Of a DNA stretch of 32,897 bases, positions 18,022-30,244 are shown in pieces. Positions within the stretch are counted from its first letter, which is position 1. Each line of letters opens with the position of its first letter. The notes under the pieces are model-generated. The model worked only from the letters and a program-made list of their open reading frames with translations, was not told where the DNA came from and searched no databases. Source of the DNA: Acidobacteriota bacterium (lineage in GTDB: Bacteria > Acidobacteriota > Terriglobia > Bryobacterales > Bryobacteraceae); contig JACOTZ010000384.1 of assembly GCA_016178155.1 (NCBI GenBank), positions 1 through 32,897 on the forward strand, in the 5' to 3' direction. The position numbers and the translations under genes were made by a program.

Positions 18022-19545
18022 CTACACTTTTTGCAGCAATCTCCCGCGCGCCCACTCGAGCACATACACACCGGAGTAGCCGCCGACGAGTGATACCACG
18101 ATGACGCTCACGATATTGCGCAGCAGGGCCACCTCCTTGACAATCGGCACCAGCCCGAAGACGTAGACGGAGGCCAGCACGAGCGCGCCGGCGATCCCGG
18201 TGACCGCGGTCGCCAGAAAATCTTTCCGCTTCTGCAAATAGGCGCAGAGCGCGCCGAACAGGCCTCCAATGAGGCAGCAGGCAATCAGGATGCCGATGGT
18301 GATCGACACCGTGTGCACCGCCGGCGGCAATCCCGGCGACAACAGTGTGATCTCGGAACTGCCCACCGACACCGGTAGCATCAGGACGCTGGCGTCCGAC
18401 GATCCCGGCTCGACCTCGACGGCGTCCGGCTGCACGGCGATGTAGGTATTGCTGGGCACGAAGCGTACGTGCCGCCGGGTCGCCGTGGCTGCGGGATTGC
18501 CGTTGTGATCAAAGAAGTGGGCCACCAGCGCGGGCCTGTCCACCAGCGTCAGCCATCCGGGACCGTTCGGCGCGATGCCGAGAATGGCAGTCGCAAACCT
18601 GACCGTCCACGGGCCCGGCGAGCCGGCAACCGGCAGCGGCGGAGCAGAGGACACGAAGCGGATCCTCGCGTCGGCGGGCCATTCCGAGGTCAGGCGTGCC
18701 TCCGCCACGTGTGCATGCGCCCGGATGATCAGAGGCTGCTCCGGTTCCAGCTTGCCGTGACTACGCTCGATCCACACTCTGATATCGCGCTGCGCCGGCA
18801 GGCCCGAGTCACTGGCATACCAGACCTTGATGATGGCGGCGTCCTGGCCGTCAGCCCAGATGGCGGCGTTGTCCCGCTGCTGGATCTCGAAAATCAGCGA
18901 GCCGCTGTCGGGGCGAGCGCGCGCCGCCGCCGCAGGCTTGGATTCGTCAGCCTGCCAGCCATCGCCGTCCGGCCGCGCGGCAAACGACATCGCCAGCCGC
19001 GAGGGGCCGAAAGTTCGCGGCAGCATTGCCCCGGGGCCGCGCGGGGCCGCGCGCACCGGCTTGCGTGAAGGCGTCCCCATGGTTCGCTTACGCAGCACCA
19101 TCACGGAATCAAAGCCCTCGAGCAGCTTGCGGTCGTAATCGGGCGGCGCGTTCTGCTGGACTACGCTCTGGAATGATTCTTTCTTCCGTTTCTGCCGGGC
19201 GACAATCTTGCAGATTCCCGTTTCGGCAGGCTGCCAGCCGAACAAATCGTGGGTCTTGCCTTCGTCGATGTCTCCGGAAATCGTGAGCAGTTTCCCCGAC
19301 GGGCACGTGATTTCCACAAGCACGTCCACATTCCGGACCGCCGCCACCTCCTGCTCGTTCGCGTTGAGCAGGCTGACCTGCAACGCAACCTTCTGGCCGA
19401 TATAAACGACCTGCGCCGGCGGCCGCACCGCCAGCTTCCAGGCTTGCACCGCGGCCATCGCGGCCTGGCCTTTGTACGGCACCGCGGGAGATGCAAGGAA
19501 AACGGGGAGCAGCAGCGCGCCCCCCAACACGAGGGTTCGGATCAT
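18022..19545 (-). CDS. Hypothetical protein: signal peptide, Ig-like beta-rich ectodomain, C-terminal 3-TM module
   Basis: 507-aa ORF with SD (GGAGGA) just upstream of the ATG. Beta-rich segments (WKLAVRPPAQVVYIGQKVALQVSLLN; NTYIAVQPDAVEVEPGSSDASVLML) precede three hydrophobic segments at the C-terminus. Confidence 0.8.
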   Translation of the reverse strand: MIRTLVLGGALLLPVFLASPAVPYKGQAAMAAVQAWKLAVRPPAQVVYIGQKVALQVSLLNANEQEVAAVRNVDVLVEITCPSGKLLTISGDIDEGKTHDLFGWQPAETGICKIVARQKRKKESFQSVVQQNAPPDYDRKLLEGFDSVMVLRKRTMGTPSRKPVRAAPRGPGAMLPRTFGPSRLAMSFAARPDGDGWQADESKPAAAARARPDSGSLIFEIQQRDNAAIWADGQDAAIIKVWYASDSGLPAQRDIRVWIERSHGKLEPEQPLIIRAHAHVAEARLTSEWPADARIRFVSSAPPLPVAGSPGPWTVRFATAILGIAPNGPGWLTLVDRPALVAHFFDHNGNPAATATRRHVRFVPSNTYIAVQPDAVEVEPGSSDASVLMLPVSVGSSEITLLSPGLPPAVHTVSITIGILIACCLIGGLFGALCAYLQKRKDFLATAVTGIAGALVLASVYVFGLVPIVKEVALLRNIVSVIVVSLVGGYSGVYVLEWARGRLLQKV

Positions 19546-19563
19546 GACACTTCCTCCAGACCG

Positions 19564-19597
19564 GCGGCAGGCCGACCCGGCACGGGTCTCCCGCCGC
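19564..19597. other. Leader hairpin upstream of the 507-aa gene
   Basis: GCGGC-aggcc-GACCCG-GCA-CGGGTC-tccc-GCCGC, ending just upstream of the SD of the minus-strand gene. Confidence 0.45.
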
Positions 19598-19645
19598 TTC
19601 CCCCGAAAGGCGAAGAGATTATGCCACGAACGAGAGATAATCGCA

Positions 19646-19673
19646 ACCCCGTATTTGGCACCCCGTATTTGGC
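19646..19673. repeat. Perfect 14-bp tandem duplication ACCCCGTATTTGGC x2
   Basis: Read directly from sequence. It lies about 100 nt upstream of the 507-aa gene. Confidence 0.9.
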
Positions 19674-19879
19674 GCTTTTAGCGCGTTTACACCTGATTTC
19701 AAGAGCGATGCCGTAATTTACGCGAGAGCGAAACGCGGCGCCTGCCGCCTCACCCCGCTTGGAGGAAACGGGCTGCCGCGCACACCGCGAGGGAATCGGG
19801 GAGCGTTCGAGTGGGCGGCGCTTGAGGAAGTTCCTGAGGCGTGACGCACGCGCACAACTGTGTACGATAACTATTCTTC

Positions 19880-21610
19880 TCAGAAATTCGCAGTCGTGCC
19901 GTTGCGCGGCGGCTGCGGGGCGAGCTTTTGGGTTGGATAACCGCGGTCCGCCCGGCGGCTGGCCTGCCTTCCCTCTTCTGGATTCTGTTTGGTATCTCCC
20001 TTGCCGCGGTCGAGGCCGAACTCGGGCTTCTCGCGCGTGCCGGTGACCCTGATCGGCAAGTAGGTGCCCGCCCCGTGTTTGCTAAAGAAAGGATCCGCCG
20101 GCTTGAGAAACCAGCGCTTCCAGCCGGTCATTGTCTGGGAGACCTTCGCCTGCAGGCGCGCGGTCCCGCGCATCTCAATCCGCTCGTTCTCCAGGCCATA
20201 CCGTCCCTTGAGGTCAATGTCGGCGCCCGGCACGCGGAAGCTCAGGTCCGAGAAGGTGATCTCGCCCTCGCGCAGCAGAAACGCGCCGCGAATCGCCGAC
20301 AGCACGTCCTCAATCTGTTGGTTCTTCGGCTGGCCCTGGGCGCGGCGGCTGAGGACATCGATCTTGTCCTGAACGCCGTCGGCGTTGAAGTGTGTCTTCT
20401 CGACGTTGAAGCTGCCGTCGAGCAGGAGCTTTTCGACCGTGGCGATCTCGCGCGGCAGGATCTGCAGCCGGGTCCGCAGCGTGATCTCTCCTACCATGAC
20501 CGGCGTACGCGCCTTGGTGGCCAGCCGCAGCAGGTCCTCGATGCGGCCGTTCTGCATCAGAACGTCAAGCGAGATGCTGCGCGCCCTGGCGCCCTCGGGC
20601 CGAACCACGCCGCCATTGGCAACGAAACGGGTGCGGCCCAGTATCGCACGTACGGGCCGCAGCAGCGTGTCGCCGCTGGTACCGTCGACGATGGAGTGGA
20701 ACTCGGTGGTGAGCGGCACGCGGTTGCCGCTCAGGGCGAGGCGGAAGTCCGGGGTGCGGGTCTCGCCGCGCACTTCGATGCGCTCGAGCACGCCCTCGAA
20801 CTTCCCCGTAGACTCGAGAATCCCGGCGATGCCATGGATCGTGCCAAGATCGGCGTTGCGAAACACGTAGCGCCCCGAGAGCGGGGAGGCGCCCGGGTCG
20901 TCTCTCTGCCAGGGTCCAAACTCGCCAGACGTGTCTATCAGCCCGCGCGGTTTCCAGTTGGTGAGGCTGCCGGTGTAGTGCAGCGGCCGCCCGGTGCCGG
21001 CGCCGTGCAGCCGGAGCTGATGGATCTCGAACTCGCGGGGCGGCTTGGCCGGGTTGTCCGGATAAATGCGGAGCAGCGTGTCAGCGGCGTAAACCGTGTC
21101 AACCAGGACGGCCATAGCGCCGGATATGCCCTTCGCTTCCTGCGCCCGCGACAGGTTCCCGGCCGTGGCGCCGCTTGCCTGGCGCAGCCGTTTCGGCGGA
21201 ATGTTGATCTCCAAACCCTCCAGCCGGACTTGGCCGATGCGCCGTGGCGACTGCCACAGCGCGCCCAGCGCAGCCTCCACCTCAAAGCGGCGGACACGAA
21301 TGAGCGGCGGCAGGTCCACCCGGTCCCGATACGGCAGCACGAGCCCTTCGCCGCTGATGCGCAGCGGCGTGCGCGCGATCGCCAACGGAGAATCGAAAGG
21401 CGCTGAGATGCGCAGCCGCGCCAGTTTGGCCTGGCTTCCGAAGCGCTGCTCGAGATAACGGACGGCCTGCTCGTGCACAAACGGCTGAAACCGTTTGGCA
21501 CAGTACCAGGCCACCACCGCGGCGGCGGCGATTAGTACTACGAGCGCGATAGTAATGCCAGCAACCCACCGTCGCATCGAGATTACCTCGGACATTGGAT
21601 GCCAAAACAT
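19880..21610 (-). CDS. AsmA-like protein
   Basis: 576 aa with an N-terminal TM and the AsmA-like C-terminal pattern (DVLSRRAQGQPKNQQIEDVLSAIRGAFLLREGEITFSDLSFRVPGADIDLKGRYGLENERIEMRGTARLQAKVSQ). Confidence 0.8.
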   Translation of the reverse strand: MFWHPMSEVISMRRWVAGITIALVVLIAAAAVVAWYCAKRFQPFVHEQAVRYLEQRFGSQAKLARLRISAPFDSPLAIARTPLRISGEGLVLPYRDRVDLPPLIRVRRFEVEAALGALWQSPRRIGQVRLEGLEINIPPKRLRQASGATAGNLSRAQEAKGISGAMAVLVDTVYAADTLLRIYPDNPAKPPREFEIHQLRLHGAGTGRPLHYTGSLTNWKPRGLIDTSGEFGPWQRDDPGASPLSGRYVFRNADLGTIHGIAGILESTGKFEGVLERIEVRGETRTPDFRLALSGNRVPLTTEFHSIVDGTSGDTLLRPVRAILGRTRFVANGGVVRPEGARARSISLDVLMQNGRIEDLLRLATKARTPVMVGEITLRTRLQILPREIATVEKLLLDGSFNVEKTHFNADGVQDKIDVLSRRAQGQPKNQQIEDVLSAIRGAFLLREGEITFSDLSFRVPGADIDLKGRYGLENERIEMRGTARLQAKVSQTMTGWKRWFLKPADPFFSKHGAGTYLPIRVTGTREKPEFGLDRGKGDTKQNPEEGRQASRRADRGYPTQKLAPQPPRNGTTANF

Positions 21611-21821
21611 CAGCCGCCGCTACCGAATTGTAATCCCCAGGCGCCTGGGTGTCTCTGCCTCCCACGGGAGCGAACCCCGCGCAACAGCTCATCTGCGACC
21701 CGGCGCCGCCGGATTACCACACCTCAGTACCCCTTTCTGCCGCGGTTGTGGAAGGCCGCGCCTGCCGCCCTCGGTCTCCATCGTCGCGGCGTACTGTCTG
21801 ATGCGCGGAGCGGGACTACTG

Positions 21822-21841
21822 TGTAACCCCGATGTACGCCG

Positions 21842-21857
<16 letters not shown>
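21822..21857. repeat. 13-bp direct repeat TGTAACCCCGATG (21822-21834 and 21845-21857)
   Basis: Two perfect copies 23 nt apart. The second copy lies within the 3' end of deoB (codons for IGVT*). Confidence 0.85.
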
Positions 21858-23004
<1,147 letters not shown>

Positions 23005-23008
<4 letters not shown>

Positions 23009-24267
23009 GGCTGCGCGCTCGGGGCTTCGTGGATGCGCTCGGTGAGCATCTCGACGAAGCGGTCGGGGAGGAAACCGTTCAAACGGTTGATCACCTTGCC
23101 TCCCCTGCCGACGAGGATCGTAGTCGGAATCGAGCTGACACGCAGCAGCTCGGACAGGCCGCCCTCGAAATAGACTTTGTTTTTCCAGCCGTTGGCCGCA
23201 AGGAAAGGCTTCACCAGGGAATGGTCCTCGTCGGTATTAATCGCGAGGAAGACCACATCGGCGTTTCGGGCGAAGCGCTTCTTGACCTCTTCATAGAGCG
23301 GATACTGCGCGCGGCACGGACCGCACCATGTGGCCCAGAAATCCAGGACCACCACCTTGCCCTTGAGCGAGGCGAGCGCGAGCTTGTCCCCGTCGAGGCC
23401 AGTCAGCGTGAAGTCCATCAGGTCGGTGCGCTGCGCGTTGGGATCGGCCTGGCGCTGGAGCGCTAGCCGCCGCGCCATCACTTCGGCGGTGCGGTCATAA
23501 GCCGCCAGCACGACATCGCCGAGCCCGGCTTCGCTGCCCTTCAGCTTGCGCCAGAGCTCGCCCAGGCGGGCGCGGTCCTGGGCTCGATCGCCGGCGGTGT
23601 TGTGCTCGTCTTCAATAGTGAAGGCGTCGGCATAGGCCTGGAGGGCCTCCTGGTCACGGCCGGCGCGCGCGAGCCAGCGGCCGATCTCGCGCGCCGATTC
23701 CGCCGACGGGTAGGTCTCGTAGCCGCGGCGCGCCAGCGCAACCGCCTCCTCATACCGCTTGAGATTGCCGGTCGCGCGCGCCTGGTAGACGAGCGCCTTC
23801 CCGAGGGCGCGGCCCATCTCCTCCACCATCTGGCCGCGATTCCGGCGCTCGGGCGGTTCCTGCTTTTCGATCGCGCGCATCACCTCTTCGAATTTGCGCG
23901 CGTACGCCAGCGCCTTTTGAGCCGTCGCCTCATCGTCGGCGCGCAGCAAAGCGCGCGTGACGCGTTCGAGGACCATGGCATCATCGGGCTCGCGGGCGAG
24001 CACGCGTTGGCCGTACAACACGATCCGGCGCTCATCGCGCGCGTCGATGGCGGCGCGCACGAGTGCGCGCTCGAGCTCGGGCTTCTCGGCCGTCTCGGGA
24101 TACTTCTTCAGGTGCTTTTCGAGGGCGCGAATGAACTCGAGCGGGCTGTTCCCGGCCTCGGAGAGAAGGCCGCGCAGATGGCGCTGCTCGGCGCCGTCGT
24201 CCGCTTTCCGAGCGGTTTGGCCGGAGAGCGCGAGCGCAGCGATCAGGCAGGCCGGCAGGAGCTTCAT
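23005..24267 (-). CDS. TlpA-family thioredoxin-like protein with TPR-like N-terminal region
   Basis: Signal peptide, helical repeats, then VVVLDFWATWCGPCRAQYPLYEEV (WCGPC). Confidence 0.9.
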
Positions 24268-24899
24268 TGCGGGGGCGCCGGCGGCCTGGGATTGCGGAAG
24301 GCCGCGGCCAGAGCCGCGGCACGCTCGCGAGCCATGTGGAGGTAGCTCTCGTTTTTGGCGACGCGATCGAGCATCGGCAGGAAGCGCTCGAGGCCGACCA
24401 GCCGCTGGCGGTCGTAGGCGGCCTCCACCTGCAGAATCGCTTTGTGCACGCCCAACTTGTCGAAGCGCACGGCGCGCTCGAGCGCGAATAAGTGGAGCTG
24501 CGTTTCCGTGAGGCGCTCGAACCAGTCGGTGAGCGCCTTGGCGTCCAGGTCGAGCGAATAGTTGAACTTGACTTCGTTCTTCTCGGCGCCGTCCTCCCAG
24601 CGCAAGGTCTTGATGCCCATGTTGGCAACCTTCAGATTCGCTTCAAGCGGGCGCTTGAAGCGGTCAAGCTTGCGGGCGAGCGCGAAGATCTCGCCCGCGG
24701 CCTCGCGCGGGATCTGGAACTTCACCGGCTGCTCATCGTCGGGGGCCTCCTTGTACACGGCGGACCCGTCGCTGGAGAGCTCGATGCCGACATAGGCCGG
24801 AACCGAGCCCGGGAAAGATTTCGTGTACATGACGCGCTGGCCGGGGAGAGAGGGCGCGGCGGACAGGACAGCGGAGGCGATGACAGCGAACCGCTTCAT
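24264..24899 (-). CDS. Hypothetical secreted protein
   Basis: 211 aa with a signal peptide. It overlaps both neighbours by 4 nt (ATGA). Confidence 0.75.
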   Translation of the reverse strand: MKRFAVIASAVLSAAPSLPGQRVMYTKSFPGSVPAYVGIELSSDGSAVYKEAPDDEQPVKFQIPREAAGEIFALARKLDRFKRPLEANLKVANMGIKTLRWEDGAEKNEVKFNYSLDLDAKALTDWFERLTETQLHLFALERAVRFDKLGVHKAILQVEAAYDRQRLVGLERFLPMLDRVAKNESYLHMARERAAALAAAFRNPRPPAPPQ

Positions 24900-25393
24900 C
24901 GCGCGGCTCCGAGGCGCGCGGCGGCGCGGGCGTGCGTGGCATGACAGATGGCGACGGCGATGGCGTCTGCGGCATCGGGCGACTGCACGTCGTAGTCGAG
25001 TTGGAGAAGCGATTTCACCATGAGCTGCACCTGCGATTTTTCGGCGCGGCCGTATCCGACGACCGTCTGCTTGATGACCAGCGCGGAATACTCGCCCACG
25101 GCGATGCCGGCTTCCGCCAGTGCCAGCAGTGCGATCCCGCGGACGTGGGCGAGCTTGAGCGCGCTCTGCACGTTGGCCGCGTGGAATACCTCTTCCACGG
25201 CGCCGGCCGTGGGCTCGTAGCGGATGATAACTTCCCGCAGCCCGCGGGCGATCTGGAGAAGCCGCTGCGCGAACGGATCGGCGGGGCGCGTGCGAATGAC
25301 GCCGGAGGCGACGAGGCTGTGGGCCAGACCGTCGCTCGCGATCACGCCGTAGCCGGTCCGCTCGGCGCCGCAGTCGATGCCCAGAACGCGCAT
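24896..25393 (-). CDS. ruvC: Crossover junction endodeoxyribonuclease RuvC
   Basis: Start [18 protein letters not shown], then [27 protein letters not shown] and [25 protein letters not shown]. Confidence 0.95.
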   Translation of the reverse strand: MRVLGIDCGAERTGYGVIASDGLAHSLVASGVIRTRPADPFAQRLLQIARGLREVIIRYEPTAGAVEEVFHAANVQSALKLAHVRGIALLALAEAGIAVGEYSALVIKQTVVGYGRAEKSQVQLMVKSLLQLDYDVQSPDAADAIAVAICHATHARAAARLGAAR

Positions 25394-25415
25394 GGGAGAG
25401 AGCCGGGCCGGCCGT

Positions 25416-26159
25416 TCAGGCCATTGCCTCCATCTCCTTTTCGTCGATGTCGAAGTTGGAGAAGACGTTCTGCACGTCATCGTGCTCTTCGAGCACCTCG
25501 GCGAGTTTCAGCATGCCCTGCGCGTTCTTGCCTTCGAGCCTGACCAGGTTCTTGGGGATCATGCCGATTTGAGCGGAGACGGTGGGGATGCCCGCCTGCT
25601 CGATTGCGCGCAGGACGGTTTCGTGCTGCTCGGGAGCGGAGATGACCTCCCAGTTGGCGCCGTCGTTGCGGAGGTCTTCGGCGCCCGCCTCCAGGACAAT
25701 GTTCATCAGGTCGTCTTCCTTGGCCTTGTCCTGTTCGACGAGGATCTGCGACTTGCGCTCGAACATCCAGGCGACGCTGCCGTGCTCGCCGAGATTGCCG
25801 CCGTGTTTGGAGAACAGGTGGCGCACTTCGCTGACGGTGCGGTTGCGGTTGTCGGTGGCGACCTCGACCATCACGGCGGCGCCGCCCGGGCCGTAGCCTT
25901 CGAACATGATCTCGTCGATTTGCCCGCCTTCCAGTTCGCCCGAGCCGCGCAGGATGGCGCGTTTGATGTTGTCGCTGGGCATGGAGGCGGCCTTGGCGGC
26001 GACGATGGCGGTGCGCAGGCGCGGGTTCGTGTCGGGGTCGCCGCCGCTGCGCGCTGCGATCATGATTTCCTTGATCAGGCGAGTGAACTGCTTACCGCGC
26101 TTCGCGTCGAGGGCGGCCTTCTTGTGCTTGATGGTGGCCCATTTGGAGTGACCGGACAT
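25416..26159 (-). CDS. yebC: YebC/PmpR family protein
   Basis: [32 protein letters not shown] start, [34 protein letters not shown]. The ORF maximum extends upstream to 26450, but the family start is at 26159. Confidence 0.95.
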   Translation of the reverse strand: MSGHSKWATIKHKKAALDAKRGKQFTRLIKEIMIAARSGGDPDTNPRLRTAIVAAKAASMPSDNIKRAILRGSGELEGGQIDEIMFEGYGPGGAAVMVEVATDNRNRTVSEVRHLFSKHGGNLGEHGSVAWMFERKSQILVEQDKAKEDDLMNIVLEAGAEDLRNDGANWEVISAPEQHETVLRAIEQAGIPTVSAQIGMIPKNLVRLEGKNAQGMLKLAEVLEEHDDVQNVFSNFDIDEKEMEAMA

Positions 26160-26385
26160 TGAACAAACCTCTACCTTAGCGAGACCGGGGAATTCAGCCC
26201 AAAAGACAGGATAACAAGGAGCGAGGGGCTTGACGGCTAGCGGCGGTGGGGCGGTTCTTTCCTTCGGCGCGCTTTCACGTGCATAGTCTGTAGGGCGGCT
26301 TTGGACTCGGATCGACTCTCCGGAGTCTGAAGGATTCGCGTGCTTCTCGGTGCGCCGGCCCGGTGAGGTAGACTTTCGCGAGGAT

Positions 26386-27600
26386 TTATCTCTGCACCGC
26401 GCCGCTCCGGCCCATGATGGGCCAGACGTCCACCACATTCTCCCCATCACAGACGTAGTAACGGTCGTAGCAATTGGTGGTCATGTCCAGGTTGCTCGTG
26501 TACAGCTCGAGGCGTTGCCCGAGCTTCAGCTCGTCGCCATCCTTCCAGCGCAGGATGCCGTATTCGGCGCCCTGGTTCTCGATCACCATGTCGGGGCGGT
26601 CCTTCACCTGGTCAGTGGGACGGAGCATGGCCTTGTTGCCGGCGTCGATGGTCGCTTGGTTCGGGTGATTGCGGCTGATGACGGTCGTCAGGACGGTCAG
26701 CGACGGCTGGAAATCGCCGTAGCGGGTCGCATCGGACTTGCCGCCAATCTTCATGTAGGCGGTATCCATGAATACAAAGGAGCCGGCCTGCAGCTCGGTT
26801 AGGCCGATTTCCCCGTCGATGTTGTAAGTGCCGGTGCTGCCGCCGGTGAGGATCGCGGTGTTCAGACCGGCCTTGCGGCAGGCGGCGGCGGTTTCGATCA
26901 TCGGCGTGACGTCCTTGCGCGATTGCTCGCGGCGTGTCTCCCAGCCGTGTGTGTGCGAGGCGACGCCCGAGTAGGCCATTAGCCCGCCCAGCCGCAGGTT
27001 CTTGCTGGAGTCGATGCGTTTGGCCAGCGCGACCCCAGGGTCGCCCGGCGCCATGCCGTGGCGAGTGAGACCGGCGTAGATGTCCGGGAGCAACGTCATC
27101 TTGATGCGGCGGGCGGCGGCAGCCTGATCGAGGAGGTCGACGGTGAGCGGGTCGTCGGCCACCACCATGAAAGTGGGATCCTGCGCGGCAAGCTCGACCG
27201 CCCGCCAGATTTTGTTCTTGCCCGCGGGCTGGCAGGTGTGCAGAACGTTGCGGATGCCGGCGCCCACCATCAGCTCGCACTCCGCGATGGTCGCGCAACA
27301 GATGCCGAGCGAGCCCAGAGCGACCTGCCTTTGGGCGATGTCGACGGACTTGTGGATCTTGCAATGCGCGCGCAGGCTGATGCCCGTGTCGCGGCAGTGC
27401 CCGGACATGTGGCTCAGGTTGCGCTCGAGCAGCGCGCGGTCGACCATGAGCGCGGGCGTGCCGAGGTCCTCTTTGGTAATGCCGCGAAAGTCGCGGCGCG
27501 CGATCCGAGTTTCGATCTCGGAGTAGCGGAAGGTGCGGGTCGTGCCGGCGAAGGCGGTGCCGGCGGCAGCGGCGGCGAGAAAGGTGCGGCGCGTCGTCAT
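26386..27600 (-). CDS. D-threonine aldolase/DSD1-like PLP-dependent enzyme with Tat-like signal
   Basis: RRTFLAAAAAGTAFAG signal, LGTPALMVDRALLERNLSHM, LRAHCKIHKSVDIAQRQVALGSLGICCATIAECELM, C-terminal EYGILRWKDGDELKLGQRLELYTSNLDMTTNCYDRYYVCDGENVVDVWPIMGRS. Confidence 0.88.
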   Translation of the reverse strand: MTTRRTFLAAAAAGTAFAGTTRTFRYSEIETRIARRDFRGITKEDLGTPALMVDRALLERNLSHMSGHCRDTGISLRAHCKIHKSVDIAQRQVALGSLGICCATIAECELMVGAGIRNVLHTCQPAGKNKIWRAVELAAQDPTFMVVADDPLTVDLLDQAAAARRIKMTLLPDIYAGLTRHGMAPGDPGVALAKRIDSSKNLRLGGLMAYSGVASHTHGWETRREQSRKDVTPMIETAAACRKAGLNTAILTGGSTGTYNIDGEIGLTELQAGSFVFMDTAYMKIGGKSDATRYGDFQPSLTVLTTVISRNHPNQATIDAGNKAMLRPTDQVKDRPDMVIENQGAEYGILRWKDGDELKLGQRLELYTSNLDMTTNCYDRYYVCDGENVVDVWPIMGRSGAVQR

Positions 27601-27917
27601 GGTGGGGTTTATGGTAGCAGTTTCCGCGTGCCGAAACGAGTGCCCGGCGCCTTAGCACTTCTCACGAGCGCTCCACCTGTCGAGAGCGCCGCTAGGGGTC
27701 GCGCGCAGGCGAGTGCGCACGCCGAATGCAGCTCGAGCAGGACACGAGCCATCTCCACCGTCGGGTTCAACCCGGCTGTCGACGACCGGTTCGCGCCGCC
27801 CTCTAAAATGCTGCGACGGTTTACGCGGGGCGTTGACAGATCATCTTCTGGCAACCAGCCGCTGCTCGGACAGTACCCGGGCCGGCAGCCAGCCAATCGC
27901 ATGCGGCCCGCGCAATG

Positions 27918-28961
27918 TCAGGAGCGGTTCGTGAACTCGACCAGCGCTTCGAGACGGGCGCGGGCCGCGCCGGAATCGATCGAGCGCGCGGCCAGCTCCA
28001 TGCCCTCCGCAAAGTCGCGGGCGCGCCCGGCCGCGACGAGAGCAGCGGAGGCGTTCACCCGCACGATGTCGCGCTGGGGGCCCATCTGGCCTCCGAGAAT
28101 GGCGAGCGCAATGTCGCGATTGTGCTCGCGCCCGGAGGCGCGGAGGTCTTCGATAGCCGCCCGGCGGACGCCAAAGTCCTCCGGGCTGAGCGTGCGTTCG
28201 CAAATGCGGCCGCCCGCAATCTCGAAGGCGGTGGTCGGCCCGAGCGTGGAGATTTCGTCCAGCCCGCCGGTGCCGTGCACGGCGAAGCCCCGCTCGAGCC
28301 CGAGCGCAGCCAGCGCTTCGGCAATCAGCCGGGCAGCTTCGGGGGAAGGCGCGCCGGCCACCTGCACGTTCGCGCCCGCGGGATTGGTGAGCGGGCCGAG
28401 GAAATTAAAGATGGTGCGCATCTTGAGCTCGAGCCGCGCGGGCTGCACGTGCCGCATCGCCGGGTGCAGCGCGGGCGCGAACAGGAACCCGATGCCCGCG
28501 TGCCGGATCGAGGCGGCCATGGCCTCGGGCGGAATGGCAATCCTCACACCGAGCGCTTCGAGCACGTCCGCGCTGCCGCATTGGCTCGAGATCGAGCGGT
28601 TGCCGTGCTTGGCCACGCGCACGCCCGCGCCCGCGATGACAAAGGCCGCGACGGTCGAGATGTTGAACGTGGACGAGCCGTCGCCGCCCGTGCCGCAGGT
28701 GTCGAGCAGAGCTTCGCCGGCGAGACCGGCGTCGACCCTCGTGGCGCGTGCGCGCATGGCGCGGGCAAACCCGATCAGCTCGGCGGCCGTCTCGCCCTTC
28801 ATGCGCAGGGCGACCAGGAAGGCCGCCACCTGCGCGGACGACACGCCGCCTGAAAGGATCTGCTCCAGCGCCTGTTGGGCATCGGCCGCGCTGAGATCTT
28901 CGCGGTCCACGACCTTGTGCAGAAACGGGAGAAACTCAATTCGGTCGGCTGCAGGATGCAC
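27918..28961 (-). CDS. trpD: Anthranilate phosphoribosyltransferase
   Basis: [61 protein letters not shown]. Confidence 0.95.
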   Translation of the reverse strand: MHPAADRIEFLPFLHKVVDREDLSAADAQQALEQILSGGVSSAQVAAFLVALRMKGETAAELIGFARAMRARATRVDAGLAGEALLDTCGTGGDGSSTFNISTVAAFVIAGAGVRVAKHGNRSISSQCGSADVLEALGVRIAIPPEAMAASIRHAGIGFLFAPALHPAMRHVQPARLELKMRTIFNFLGPLTNPAGANVQVAGAPSPEAARLIAEALAALGLERGFAVHGTGGLDEISTLGPTTAFEIAGGRICERTLSPEDFGVRRAAIEDLRASGREHNRDIALAILGGQMGPQRDIVRVNASAALVAAGRARDFAEGMELAARSIDSGAARARLEALVEFTNRS

Positions 28962-29086
28962 GCGGAAAGAAATCGCTCCGTGCTATAGTGAGCTTTCTTG
29001 GTGCGATAGTAGCACACACCCCTACAAACTTGACGCGGCGCGAGCGCGGGAAACGCCGGTTTTCCGCGGGGCGGAGGCCCGAAAAA

Positions 29087-30244
29087 TTGAAGATTCACGA
29101 ATATCAGGCGAAGGCGCTCTTGGCGAAGTACGGCGTTCCGGTTCCACGAGGCGAGGTGGCCTTCTCGGTGGAAGAAGCTGAAGCGATCGCGAAGAGGCTG
29201 GGCGGGCGCGTAGTGGTAAAGGCGCAGATCCACGCGGGCGGCCGCGGCAAAGGCGGCGGCGTCAAGCTCGCCCATGACGCGGTGGAAGCGGCCGAGGTCG
29301 CCCGCAAGATCCTGGGCATGACGCTGGTGACGCACCAGACCGGTCCGGAGGGGCGCGTGGTGCAGCGAGTCCTCGTCGAGGAGACGCTGCCGATCGCGCG
29401 CGAAATGTACTTGGGCCTGGTGCTGGACCGGACCGCCGGCCGGGTTGTGTTCATGGCGTCCTCGGAAGGCGGCATGGACATCGAAGAGGTCGCGGCGAAG
29501 TCACCGGAGAAGATTCTCAAGGTGAGCCTCGAGCCGGGGCTGGGTCTGGCCGCATTTCAGGCGCGAGATCTGGCGTTCGGAATCGGCATTGCGGCGCCGC
29601 AGGTGGCCGCCGCGGCCGCATGCATGACCGCTTTGGCGCGCGCCTACGAGGGCCTCGACGCCTCACTCGCCGAGATTAATCCCCTGGTGCTGACCACGGA
29701 CGGCAACATCGTCGCCCTGGATGCCAAGGTCAACCTCGACGACAACGCGCTGTTCCGCCACAAGGACGTGGTCGAACTGCGCGACCTGAACGAAGAGGAC
29801 CCGCTCGAGGTGGACGCGTCGCGTTTCGGGCTCAACTACATCAAGCTCGATGGCAACGTGGGCTGCATGGTGAATGGCGCGGGGCTGGCGATGGCGACCA
29901 TGGACATTATCAAGTACGCCGGCGGAAATCCCGCGAACTTCCTGGACGTCGGCGGGGGCGCGACCGCCGAGCAGATCCGCAATGCCTTCCGCATCCTGCT
30001 CTCCGACCGGCACGTGAACGCGGTGCTGATCAACATCTTCGGCGGTATCCTCCGCTGCGACACGCTGGCGACCGGCGTGGTCAGCGCCGCGCGCGAGCTC
30101 CACGTCAGCGTGCCCGTGGTGGTGCGCATGGAAGGCACCAATGTCGAGCAGGGGCGGCAGATCCTCGCGGACTCGGGACTGAACTTCACGGTCGCCTACG
30201 ACATGAAAGACGCGGCGGAGAAGGTGGTGAGGCTGGCGGCATGA
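29087..30244 (+). CDS. sucC: Succinyl-CoA synthetase subunit beta
   Basis: TTG start at [26 protein letters not shown] with an upstream GGAGG, then [59 protein letters not shown]. Confidence 0.95.
   Translation: MKIHEYQAKALLAKYGVPVPRGEVAFSVEEAEAIAKRLGGRVVVKAQIHAGGRGKGGGVKLAHDAVEAAEVARKILGMTLVTHQTGPEGRVVQRVLVEETLPIAREMYLGLVLDRTAGRVVFMASSEGGMDIEEVAAKSPEKILKVSLEPGLGLAAFQARDLAFGIGIAAPQVAAAAACMTALARAYEGLDASLAEINPLVLTTDGNIVALDAKVNLDDNALFRHKDVVELRDLNEEDPLEVDASRFGLNYIKLDGNVGCMVNGAGLAMATMDIIKYAGGNPANFLDVGGGATAEQIRNAFRILLSDRHVNAVLINIFGGILRCDTLATGVVSAARELHVSVPVVVRMEGTNVEQGRQILADSGLNFTVAYDMKDAAEKVVRLAA

Noticed and set aside
19928-21406. 492-aa plus-strand ORF
   Set aside because: Antisense to the AsmA-like gene; composition consistent with a GC-driven shadow frame.
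26314-26327. GACTC-TCCG-GAGTC short hairpin upstream of yebC
   Set aside because: Only a 5-bp stem with no T-tract; expected by chance in this GC-rich DNA.
27766-27778. CGGGTTCAACCCG palindrome resembling a tRNA T-loop
   Set aside because: Flanking bases cannot complete a 5-bp T-stem with the correct loop, and no cloverleaf is visible.
27609-27902. 97-aa minus-strand ORF in the gap before the PLP-enzyme gene, with a segment vaguely like an M28 peptidase (GGANRSSTAGLNPTVEMARVLLEL)
   Set aside because: Similarity is short and lacks metal-ligand motifs. Could be a relic but cannot be supported without a profile search.
27058-29181. 707-aa plus-strand ORF
   Set aside because: Antisense to the D-threonine-aldolase-like and trpD genes, low-complexity Arg/Ala-rich translation, typical high-GC shadow ORF.
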